Assembly: GCA_003415625.1 (NCBI GenBank)
Contig: PYIU01000005.1
Coordinates: 2,175,001 to 2,239,000, forward strand
Reading direction: 5' to 3'
Source: Aquanectria penicillioides
Lineage: Eukaryota > Ascomycota > Sordariomycetes > Hypocreales > Nectriaceae
DNA: 64,000 nucleotides
Shown here: positions 1 to 9,818 of the stretch, in pieces
How the letters are laid out: every line of letters starts with the position of its first letter
How positions within the stretch are numbered: position 1 is the first letter of the stretch
Notes under the pieces: model-generated
What the model saw: only the letters and a program-made list of their open reading frames with translations
What the model was told of the DNA's origin: nothing
Database searches by the model: none
Position numbers and translations under genes: made by a program

Positions 1-214
1 GGTTGTATAAGAAAAGAGAATAGGGGGTTATTTCGAGAACCCCTTGTTGATATGGTAGGTTTTGCTCTCAATTAGGCATTGTTGCCAGTCCCATTGTTGC
101 GGCTAGGAAGCAGACTAGCCTGCTGGGTCTATTAAGGCGCTCTCAGCAGCTCTGGTGACTGAGCCGTTGGGCCTACCCTGCCGAGCCCCGGAAGTCCTGG
201 AAGTCCTGCTTGGC
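1..214. other. 3' flank of SPT7
   Basis: Short AT-leaning stretch downstream of the SPT7 stop codon, which lies on the minus strand. It probably holds the SPT7 3' untranslated region. I see no coding signal of its own. Confidence 0.5.
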
Positions 215-3200
215 CTACTGAGCAATACTCTCCGGGCTCATCATGCCGATGGTATCGTCCTTGTCGGTTTGACTCTGCATGCTATCCGTTCTCTCCATGC
301 TGGGAGCCAGCGCGAGAACGGCGGGGTTGGGAGCGGTCCCCGTAGTGACGCTCAACGACTTTTTCTTGGCAGGGGTGTTGGTGGTAGAGCCGCCCTTTTC
401 GGGGGACGCATTGAGCTTGGCTTCGGCCGCCGCAGCCTCCAGCTTTTTCTTCTTCTTGGCAAGGGCAAGCTGCTCCTTGGGGGATCGCTTCTGGGCCGTG
501 ACAATCTTTCCGCTCGCGCCCAGACGAGGACGGGGCTTTTTCTGCTTGGTGGGGAGATCCTCATCCTCAACAAGAGGTTGATCGCCGTTGGCGTGGAGCT
601 TGGCCAAGAAGAAGTTCTTGACCAGACCAATCTGATCTTGGATATTCTCCTTGGTAACTGGATCGGAAGGCGCCAGTGCCTCGAAGAGTTCGGCTGTAGA
701 TGTCCCAGCCACTTGTGTCTGCATCTGGTATTGGTTGCGAACTCTGCTTTGAAGAAGATGCAAAGGAACCGAGATCATATCCAGACCCATTTCCTTGTCC
801 AGACCCAATGCCCGGAAACCGAAGAAATCTTCTCCGAGATCTTCGGCGAAATCTCCACTGACAAACTGCTCACTGCCATCTTTGAAGGCGCCAACGCCAT
901 CAGCGCCAGAGTCTTGGGTTAGAGCGGGGCGAAGGAGATCCGTCAAGTGAAGCTTCATTCTCTCATGAAGGCCACCCAGCTTGCTGCTGAGTCTATCAAC
1001 ATCGTCCGTTGCATATGCCTCAAGCGAGGCAATATCGTGACCATTCTCATCCAAAGTGTGCAAGATAACCTCCTCTGGAGTAAATCTAGCTTGAAATTTG
1101 GCACCATCCGCAGCGGGCAGGGCATTCCTTTTCTCGGCCTCATTGTAGACATTAAATGTTCGAATCAGCTTCTGGAAATAATCAGAGGCGACGCTGGTGA
1201 AAGTATCAATAGCTGAAGGCTGAAGTTCTTCAAAGCCGGTATGGTAAAGGATTTTGGCGATGGAACGTTTCAGGGCGTCCTGGCAAGCGTCGGCGCACAT
1301 TACAGGGCCATCGTCGCTGATGAAGTGGGGCTCAATATCCTGCTCCACGAAAGGTTGGATATTTGATTTAGGGAACTGATTGGTGTAAACCTGTCGACCG
1401 TTAGCAAAATGATAGCAGACAGGGCTCTGCACTGTGTAGTCATACCTGGGTTTGAACTTGCATCTGCTTGATCACAGAGATCTTCGTTGCAAGTTTCCTT
1501 GTCTCCTGAATCTGGTGGATATTTTCATCCATCTTCTTCGTCAGGCGGCTGTTCGGTGCAGTAAAACTCCCACCTGGCACAAGATGAAGGAATTCTTCAT
1601 GCTGGTTGATGACCTGGCCTTCACCATCCTCAACCCATTGAAGCTTTGGGTGGATATCTGGGATATTGCTCAAGGCTTCATAATAGTCAGGCATTACTTT
1701 ATCTGCTTCCTCCTCGATCCCATCGGCCAGAATCTCCGACGGCTTGGTGGTAGCATCTTTTCCGGTGGCGGCAGCGGAATGAGCTTGGGCGTTTGTGATG
1801 ATGCCCTGCGCCTCTGCGTCTCGTTGGTGCTTTAGGAACCGCCGCATTCCGGCCTTTGTGCGGAGCAGTGCTGGGGAGTCAACATTGAACTTGCTGTCTT
1901 TGAAGAGGAGATAACGCTCCTTGGCGACTAGAGCCCGATCCTTCTTGGTCGTTTGTTTCCAGATTTTATACTCTTCATCTTCATAAACTTGCTCAGCAGC
2001 CTCGCCAAATGCCGAATTCAACGCCATGCCGTTCAGACTAGGTCCGTCAATGTCCATGGCGTCAGCGTTGCTTGCGATTCCAGAATGGCCGTTGATGCCT
2101 CCGGGAGTAGCAGACCCAGCTATAGGAGTGGCGAATCCGTTGCTTCCATCGACTGCCTCGGAGCCCTCGCGACCAGTTTTAAGGAGACCGTTTACCTGAA
2201 GGATAGGCTTCTGATCGATGGCTGGGGTATCCTCTTTCTGGTCATTCGGGGCTTTTCGCGACTTATTTGCCCCCTTGGTGCCGGCTTTGCGTCCCCGTGA
2301 CGACATGATAGGCTCGTCGTCGGAATCATCGCCGCCATCGTCTTCACCCCCATTCTGTTTTCGTCGTTCTTCAGCCTCAACCTCAGCTCGGGGTCGAATC
2401 ATGAGATCTGGAACGAGCGGAATCAATTTTTCTGCCTCCTTCCTCATGCCGTTCGCCATACGGCGAAAGGGGTGGTTCATATCCTGGTTGAACCTCAGGC
2501 AGTTGTCCCAGATCAGGTTAAGATCCACGACAAATTCAGCCTTGGATTTATAAGTTAAACTCTTCAGCTTCTTGGTCATTGAACCAAGATCCATTGGGTT
2601 TTTGATAACTATGAGACTGTCAGTAAAATTAGAGCGCATCGATTAGTTGTGGAATCTCACCATTGTAATACTCAGGCACATCCCTCTTATTCACCCTGGT
2701 TAGGAAGGGAGTGGAGTATTCGGTGTGCGCCTTGAGTTCTGTCAAGACCTTCTCTAGGGCCTCGTACAGCTCTTCCTGGTTTACATTCTCTTCGCTAGCC
2801 CATTTGCTTCGGTTTTTCCGAACTTCATTCATCAGAAGACGAAGCTCTACGTCCGAAGCACGGACCTGATCGCGTTTCATATCGATCCTCGCGATGAGGT
2901 GCTTGAGGGTCAGACTCGAGGCGCCCAGGTTTGCGCTGCTCAGGGAGCCATGATTCGCGGCCTGGGCGTGATTATTGCTCGGGTGGTTATTATGGTCCAT
3001 CTCAGCCTGGAGTTGCTTCTCTGAGTCTTCAAGCTGCTGTTGTTCTAGCATAGCAGTACGGTCATTCTCCAGGGTGTGAAATATTGTGTGGAAACTCCTT
3101 CGCGCTGCCTCTTCGGTTGCCGTCCGCACCTCTTCTAACTTTTTGATGGCATCTTCGCTAGATTTCTCGGTGCCCTGCGAACCATCTTGATCCTTGGACT

Positions 3201-3737
3201 TGTCGCCCTGCTTCCCCGGCGATGTAACCGAGTGAACTGGGGAACTGCCCGATTTGGAAGGGGATAGCAACGAGCTCGCGGCGGCAGCAGCAGCATTCAG
3301 GGGCTTGGTAGCAGGCGGAGCGGTTTCTTCTTCGTCTTCGTCTTCGTCATCGTCGCCGTAGTCGTCTTCGTCGATGACTCGCTTGGCTTTCTTGAGGGGG
3401 GTTCTCTGATAGGCTCGTGATCTGTGGCGGGTGGAATGACCACGGCGGACTCGACCGGGTCGCGGCGCAGCGCGTTGATCGCGGGATAGTTATACGATCC
3501 ATCGTCTGCAAAGAGCAACGCGACCTTGTCCTCAATCTTGCGATAAAGATCGGCGAAGAGGGCGCGTCGATTCTCTTCTTCAATATCAAGTTGTGCCTCA
3601 GGCATCAAGGAGTTGGAGTTATCGACGGGGGTCTGGGTACTCGCAGAAGCATCGTCAAGGTGTTGAAGACTTCGACTAGAGTTTGCATGGTGCAAGGAGG
3701 GAGGATGCCAGGCGGACTGGCCGTTGGGGAGCGACAT
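215..3737 (-). CDS. SPT7: SAGA complex subunit Spt7 (bromodomain + histone fold), one frame break
   Basis: Core structural subunit of the SAGA histone acetyltransferase/co-activator complex, acting in the nucleus. Three exons: 3737-2661, 2608-1446, 1390-215. Intron 2609-2660 runs GTGAGA...CATAG; intron 1391-1445 runs GTATGA...GCTAAC...GACAG. About 1138 aa after one base is restored. A bromodomain lies at about 320-425 (YYN joined across the intron to [15 protein letters not shown]; asparagine in CLRFNQ). A Spt7-type histone fold follows at about 778-828 ([20 protein letters not shown]), then a Lys-rich tail. An acidic [10 protein letters not shown] tract lies near residue 130. The ATG at 3737 is the first in frame with the conserved N-terminus. 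Oddity: the frame changes at a run of six C (3396-3401) where seven are needed to read [17 protein letters not shown]. Divergent from the VanZ-like gene. Identity is confident; the N-terminal model depends on the break. Confidence 0.93.
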
Positions 3738-5533
3738 GATGGGCCCTGGGCGATGATAGCGACGACTGGGCGCGAGTCGCCAAGCGCAAGGAGATGCGCT
3801 TCGCGTACGGCCAAACCGAGGGCGATTGGGAAGATCAAGACAACATGGGACAAAAGAGTGACATCGATAGAGATGGCTGGCCAAGTTTCGCGACGAACAG
3901 CACTTGGGGCGGTGGTTGTTTGATGGCTCGCGATGGGCCGGTTTGTCGTCTGTTCAAGAGGTGAGGTTGAGGATTTGGGGGGAGGCTTGTACCTTTCCCG
4001 AAGCGGGACTTTTCCTGCTGGGCCACGGTTCGCTGGCAGCAGGGCGCCTGGTACCGACAACCTGGGAGAAGGGAAGCCGCAGGACCGGTCAAGGCGGAAA
4101 CGGGGTCGCATACACCGAATTGCACTGCGAATTGAACATACAGGTCCAAATATCAGTCTTTACTACTTCTTAATATGCGTCGACCCGATTATCAGCACGT
4201 CCGGCTCGTGTCGCTGTTTGCGCTGTATGTACCCCGTACTGGGCCCTGCACCGGCGCCGACGACTCGGGATGCACAAAGGCCTCTTTGTCAGCCAGTCAT
4301 GAGTGCAGTCACGTGTTCGCACACAAGGGTAGGTAGGTAGGTATGTATGCCATGCCAGCAAGACAACACGGCACTGTGAATATGAGACAACTAAGGCGGC
4401 GTAGCTTTTTTTTTTTTTCTTCTAAAGACTGATTTTTGTCTGCATACGTTATCAACCATTGAATCACCTGGGCTCCTAAGATGGTACAACCGTGATCAAA
4501 TGCTCAAGCTTCAGTTATTCAACCACAGTAGACTTCGCATGGCCAGCAACCCAATTTTTACCCCACGCGTGCGCCAGGGGAACAAACGCCATCGTCTTCT
4601 GCTGTTCCATTACCCCAGATCTTGACCGTCCAAGCCTCCACCGACAGACACACCAAGACTTGTAGTAGGACTAGGGAACAAGGGGGTGGGAGAGCGAAAT
4701 CTTCGGCCACTACGGGGCTAGTGGGGGAAGATACGCAGCACTTGATGGGGAGGGAGAAAAAAAAAACTACACCATAGTTAGGCTGATAGGAAAATCAACG
4801 CTAACATTCTTCTTTCAACTTTCAAGACAGACGTAAACCCCGAATTCTTAACATTATTGGACAAGCATATCAGAAAATTCCATTTCTGATCATTTCCCAA
4901 TTGCGCTCTATCAGTTGATTATACAATAGACCGCCACCCACAAGCGGATTGGTCAAAGTTACCTTGGCTCCCTGACAACCCTTGATGGGAGCGGGAGTCA
5001 GGATAACTACGTACTGAACCTGAGCCCCAAGCCCTGAACGCCAATTCCAGCATCCGTGACGTACATGGGATGCGAGCGACAGTCGATAAGGACCTTACCT
5101 GGCCTCCGTGGGCTCGTTGAGGCCTACCGTATGCTGCTGTGGCCCGTAACCCAACGCTGGGCGCTGCCACTGATGCATTGCTTTCACGCCGTCAACCACT
5201 AATCCCTGTCGCGTCCACCAGCAGCTCCGCCCCCTCCGCCGCATCGCCCAACCACACCACCAGCATCCGGGAACAAGCTGTTTGCTCTCTGCCTGGACCC
5301 AGCATTGGACCCAGCTCGACCGAGTCCCCCAGCCTTCCAAGCCTTCCAAGCCTCCTCCAAATCTTCCCGCCAACCAAACGGCTTGCGAATCCTGTTGACG
5401 TTGTCCCTCGCATCTTCACCTCCAGGCTGAAGTCATTGTCTCACCTTCGTGTCTGATACTAAAATCGTTCGTCCCATCCCGCCGCCGACCTAGTCAACTT
5501 CTCACAACCCGTCTTGAACCCGCAACCGCCGTC
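3738..5533. promoter_or_regulatory. Divergent intergenic region, SPT7 / VanZ-like gene
   Basis: About 1.8 kb between two divergent starts, so it should carry both promoters and leaders. It contains a (GGTA)n array at 4328-4347, a T-run near 4408 and an A-run near 4760. The last 400 bp before 5534 are C-rich, as in many fungal promoters. No credible coding exon seen. Confidence 0.5.
4328..4347. repeat. (GGTA)n microsatellite
   Basis: About four perfect GGTA units followed by GTAT variants. On the complementary strand this is TACC, the unit that recurs near 21.08, 43.26 and 43.51 kb in this window. Confidence 0.85.
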
Positions 5534-6259
5534 ATGAGGATCCGATTGCCTTTTGCAGGTACGTCATCGCTGCTATCTCGGCCTTTTCTCTCCCTATCCA
5601 TCGTTGTCGCCGGGTCGCAAACCCTGTGCCCAGGTGAATCATGCTGATCGTCTTGTCTACTAGCTGCCTTCCTGCTGCTGCTTCTCATTGCCGCATACGC
5701 TGGCCTGTCTTCGATCCAGCTCGGTCAATATGTCAACGACAAGGTCCTCCACTTCGTCACCTTCTTCCTCTTGACCGTCGTCTTCTATTGGGTCGTCGAC
5801 ACCAACCGCCGACGTACAATGAACCTGACCTTGATCGTCTGCACCCTCGTGCTCGGCGTCGGCTCCGAATTTCTTCAGAGCTTTCTCCCCAACGACCGAG
5901 ACTTCGACTTCTACGACATTCTCGCCAACGTTGCGGGAAGTGCGATCGGTGTCGGTCTCTGCACTTGGTACCACAAGCGCATGCTCGAGCGCAGGAGACA
6001 GCGCAAGCACTACGATGCAGTGCCTGGCGAGGATGAGGAGGACTTGGAGCTGGGCGAGGGCCACGAAACTGGCGTCACCGACTCCACCGCTCGATCTCGA
6101 ACTTTGGAGGACGAAGTTGACAACTGGGACGAGAACCAGGTTGATGATTGGGATGAGGAGGATGCGCCGGATGCGCCGGTTATCGCTCCGGCAAGCGCCA
6201 AGATCGCCGCCACCACTGACACTGGCGACCTGGGAGAGGGCAAGAAACGAACGGATTAG
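5534..6259 (+). CDS. VanZ-like domain membrane protein
   Basis: Two exons: 5534-5558 and 5664-6259. The intron 5559-5663 starts GTACGT and ends CTACTAG. The protein is 206 aa. Four hydrophobic segments lie at about 7-25, 38-55, 62-82 and 93-112. The middle has the VanZ-type pattern: DKxLHF before TM2, an acidic GSEFLQSFLP turn, then DFYDILANVAGSAIG. The last ~90 residues are hydrophilic and very acidic (EDEEDLELGEG, WDEEDAPDAP) and should be cytosolic or lumenal. VanZ-like proteins are best known from bacterial teicoplanin-resistance loci; fungal members have no settled function. The family call rests on motif layout only. The tiny first exon carries just eight codons, and its ATG is the only one placing the hydrophobic start in frame. 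Confidence 0.8.
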
Positions 6260-6596
6260 GCGAGATTCGCAGTTGAAGGGCGTCGGAGCGTCCGAGAAAA
6301 TTGCAACCACACACATCATATTATCTGGTCGGAGGGTTGGTTCCTTTTCTTTAACGGCGTTTCTGTCATCTTATGGTTCGCAGCGGGTGTTACAAGGGAT
6401 GATCATCAATGATGGATGTTTATGATGCCTTTCAAACTCTGACTAGTTTACCGGGTGCTCTACTTTTCGCTGTTGCTTGTGCACCAACGGCGCTTCACAC
6501 GTGTACTCTTAATCCTACATCCGACACATAAATCACAAGTCATGACCGCAACTCTTTTCCAAGTCTTGTGTAGGTGCGGGTCACCATTACATTCCT
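6260..6596. other. Convergent intergenic gap
   Basis: 337 bp between the stops of the VanZ-like gene and the orphan minus-strand ORF. Expected to hold both 3' ends. Nothing else recognised. Confidence 0.4.
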
Positions 6597-7190
6597 TCAT
6601 TGCATTCTGTTCGGGGTTTTGTTTTGTGAGATTTGCGCATTGTCTGCGTGTTCCTTGTTGACTCTGTCGAAAATCGGTTCATAGTCCATTGGTCCCGCTT
6701 TGATTTGTTCAACAATCAAGGGTGAGAACACCAGGTTTATTCTGACTTGATCCGATCCAAGTTCAGACACCCTGGTGTCCATGTCAACCTGTTGAGTTAG
6801 CCTGTTGGCAACCCTGTTTCTGTCATCGCTTTCGAGCCGGTCGTGGACCTCGTCTTGATTATCAGCATTCTGGTCCTCCGGAGCTACAGGTTCTTCGGGG
6901 GCCTGGGTTTCGTCGTCATTTTCAATTGGGCGAGGCTTGATGACTCTCCAATCTTGATAGACAGGAACTTGGGTATTGATATAGGGCTTGTCTAAGCCCG
7001 ATGATTCCTTGTACTTCCTCTTTTTAAATTCAATGGTTCCCTCTATCATCGCAACTGCCATCCTCCGTCGGGTTGCATAAGGTGTCGGGGGAGCCCCAGA
7101 CTCACGGGCTTCTTGGTTCTGAATGGCCTGTGCTGCGAGGGGTTGCAACCCAACCCCGAAGGTGTATGGGATCTGTTTATTGAAGTCCAT
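6597..7190 (-). CDS. Hypothetical (orphan) protein
   Basis: Open frame of 197 codons from the ATG at 7190; a TGA lies in frame a few codons upstream, so it reads as a single exon. The protein is hydrophilic, with a basic early part (PYATRRRMAVAMIEG, EFKKRKYKESS) and an acidic, proline-bearing middle (EEPVAPEDQNADNQDE). No signal peptide, membrane segment or family motif is visible. I do not recognise it. It lies next to an AT-rich stretch (7260-7860), unlike its neighbours. It could be a lineage-specific gene, a fragment of an old mobile element, or a chance frame. Confidence 0.35.
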   Translation of the reverse strand: MDFNKQIPYTFGVGLQPLAAQAIQNQEARESGAPPTPYATRRRMAVAMIEGTIEFKKRKYKESSGLDKPYINTQVPVYQDWRVIKPRPIENDDETQAPEEPVAPEDQNADNQDEVHDRLESDDRNRVANRLTQQVDMDTRVSELGSDQVRINLVFSPLIVEQIKAGPMDYEPIFDRVNKEHADNAQISQNKTPNRMQ

Positions 7191-8052
7191 GTCTTCGTGT
7201 CTCAAGGCTGATCAATACGATTTCTCTGACTCTGTTTGAATTCTGGTGCGATAGGCCTTGTTATGCTCGTCACAAGACCGCAGGCAAGCAGTGCATCAAT
7301 GTCAGCTGGAGATAGGTGAGGAACCAGGATATGTGGTATCGGGGAAGCCATGACAGGCAGATGTATTTAAATATAGTCAACTCAAAATATCTCTTTCTAA
7401 TCTGGTTTCTCCGATGTCTTCGTGCTAGTAGGGTGGTTTGGGAAAGGCTAAGTCGGAGAATTGGCAATACGAACCTGAAGATGCTGGCCAAAACCAATAG
7501 GGTGATCTTTGCGCAGCTACCCTATACGATGGCACACGAATCAATGTGGCCCACGTTTTCATGCGTTAATCATATATTTAGCGTAATCCTTTATTTTAAA
7601 GTACTGATGATTATTTTAAGGCTCATTGCTGTGCTCCCTGATGTTTTTCTATGTGTTGTATCTCTCCAAGGTTGATCAGATTCTCAGGTAAATGTTGTAG
7701 AACAGGAAAATGCGATGCAAGCGAAACGAGGGATATTTGAGTTGAACGAATGAAACACCTACCGAAGAGAAAAAAGAAGAAGAGAAAAAAATACCCCATA
7801 CAAAGAGGCCTATTTAATATATAACTTACAAGTTTATTATGTGTTACGAGTAAAGGCATGGCTCGATCTCGAGCTATGCCTTGGCAAAGGAGTCCTCACG
7901 CCAGTTGCAATGCTCGGTGAGACTGCCCCACCTTGCCCCTCACCGAGGTGAGCAACCCGCCCACTGACGAAATGTCCCCTGGTCGCAAAACCCGCCGGCG
8001 CTTGACCCAGCTTTGCAACTGCCTTGTGCTAGAGGTGAGAGCTACCAGCACC
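7191..8052. other. AT-rich intergenic stretch
   Basis: Noticeably richer in A+T than the flanking genes, especially 7300-7860, with short T- and A-runs. No conserved coding frame. From about 7860 composition returns to normal, and the last 190 bp are the likely promoter of the prefoldin gene. No terminal repeats were found that would make it a recognisable transposon. Confidence 0.4.
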
Positions 8053-9021
8053 ATGGCGACCAAAGGAAAAGAGACTGCGACAAGGTAATCACCAGAGAGA
8101 AACGTGGAGAGACCCCTCACTCGCGCATATTCAGAGAAGCTGACCTCAGTCTAGCAGTAAAGATGCTGCCACCAACCCGCGGGGTATTCCCTATGCCCCC
8201 TTCGTCGACCAAGTCGAGGACTACGTCACGACCCGCGATGATGTCGAACCAACACTACGAAGCTTCCAGGAGATGATCTCGTGAGTCTATACTGCGACCC
8301 AAGGACAGGAGATTGGGACCCCGCCTACGCACTGAGGCGTGAGGTCGACCGTGTCCGAGTTTGAACAAAGGAGCTGGTGATAACATGTTCGATGTGCAGG
8401 AAGTACCAGTTCATGGAGCTCAACCTGCAACGGCGCATGTCAGGCTTGAAAGAAAAGATCCCGGATATCCAGAAAACCCTTGACTCTGTCAAGTTCTTGA
8501 AGTTGCGCAAGGTCAACCCCACGTGGCCCATTTGCAAAATGATATGCTTAATATAGCCATAGGACGAGACCGAGCCGATCCGAACCACCTTCGAGCTCAA
8601 CGAAACCCTCTATACCAAGGCGGACATCCCTCCGACAGAGGAGGTCTACATCTGGCTTGGGGTAAGAAGCTAGGCGTGAACATCATTACGAGGGTGGACA
8701 GTGCTGATCATGGATAGGCAAACGTGATGCTGTCATACCCAATCGACGAAGCAGAGACTCTCCTATCTCAGAAGCTTTCAACAGCAAAGACAAGCTTGGC
8801 CAACTGCGAGGAAGATTTGGACTTCCTTCGCGAGCAGATTACGGTATGCTAACCAACCCCCCGCGTCCACGTTTTGTTCAGAGCTAACCAAAATTTAGAC
8901 TATGGAGGTTGCCATCGCAAGAGTATACAACTGGGAAGTGGTACAAAAGCGAAAGGACAAGGTGGAGGAGGAGAAGGAGAAGAAACAGAAAGGAAGCGAG
9001 GGCCAGAGCTCCCCGAATTAG
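8053..9021 (+). CDS. PAC10: Prefoldin subunit 3 (Pac10/VBP1 type)
   Basis: Alpha-type subunit of the cytosolic prefoldin hexamer, which hands unfolded actin and tubulin to the chaperonin TRiC/CCT. Six exons: 8053-8084, 8158-8280, 8400-8511, 8563-8661, 8718-8843, 8899-9021. All junctions stay in phase, giving 204 aa, the usual length. Family signatures in order: KYQFMELNLQRRMSGLKEKIP in the first coiled-coil helix, then PPTEEVYIWLGANVMLSYPI in the beta-hairpin region, then EEDLDFLREQITTMEV and ARVYNWEV in the second helix. The tail is Lys/Glu-rich. Intron 3 (8512-8562) uses the weak donor GTCAAC but is required to join LRK to DETEPIRTTFEL; the other donors are standard (GTAATC, GTGAGT, GTAAGA, GTATGC). 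The ATG at 8053 has a good CACC context. Confidence 0.93.
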
Positions 9022-9818
9022 TATCGGGTGGATTTCTACGATGGAGGTCTGTAAATGAATCTGTGTTATGACCCAAAAATAGACAGAAAAAAGTTAAAAT
9101 TTTCGATAATTCACAGATAAAACTGACCCGTGATGATATGCAAGACAAAAAGGGCGAAGACGAAACATATTCAAGGTCTTTTGAAGCTCTAGATTGAGCT
9201 ATGGTGGGCTTTGAGCCTCCAAGAATTGGCATATGAGTAGATAGGCGAATGTGAACGAGGGGCGCCCCACTAATTCGATACGCCTCGATTGGTGCATAGC
9301 AACTTCCAGGGATTGGGAACTTTTCCGCGTGCTATCCGCGGTCGAGTCTACAGGAGCTACATTAATCGTCGTTTGCTCTCCAAGTCGGTGCACCGCCCAA
9401 GCTTCTCAATCGAACGACCTGGAAGCGATGAGGAGGCATGCTCAGAAGCGCGACATGGGAGTTGGGGCGGGCGTGGCAGATGTCGCGACACATTGCTGCT
9501 GGATCCAAGGTTTGTCTCAAAAGCTCCCAAGAACAAACGTCAAAGAAGCTCACTATGGGTTCTCTGTAGAAGACTAGACAGTCATTGTCCAACAAGTCAT
9601 GTTGCTATTCATCGGATTCGCCGAGCGCGCGAGCTCTACCACCGCAGGGATACAACCGCCGCAAATCTCATAGCGATGGCTATGCCTTCAACAAGGACCA
9701 ACGGGCTGATCTGAGGCGACAACTTGCGGCTGAGAAGAATCAAGAGGCAACCGGCGCCAAACGAGGGTCCTGGATAGATTCCGAGCCGTTTCGTCGTCGA
9801 ACCGAACGCATACTGGGA
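9022..9818. other. Intergenic / possible 5' exon region of the PPR-like gene
   Basis: Stretch between the prefoldin stop and the first in-frame ATG of the next gene. The downstream frame stays open back to 9570 without an ATG, and a TAG closes it at 9567. The true start may therefore lie in an upstream exon or another frame here. I could not find a convincing exon with splice sites. Confidence 0.35.

Noticed and set aside
3422..3471. A 50-bp intron in SPT7 to explain the frame change
   Set aside because: Phase works, but the donor GTCGAG is poor, no branch site is visible, and it would remove well-formed sequence; a missing C in the run is simpler.
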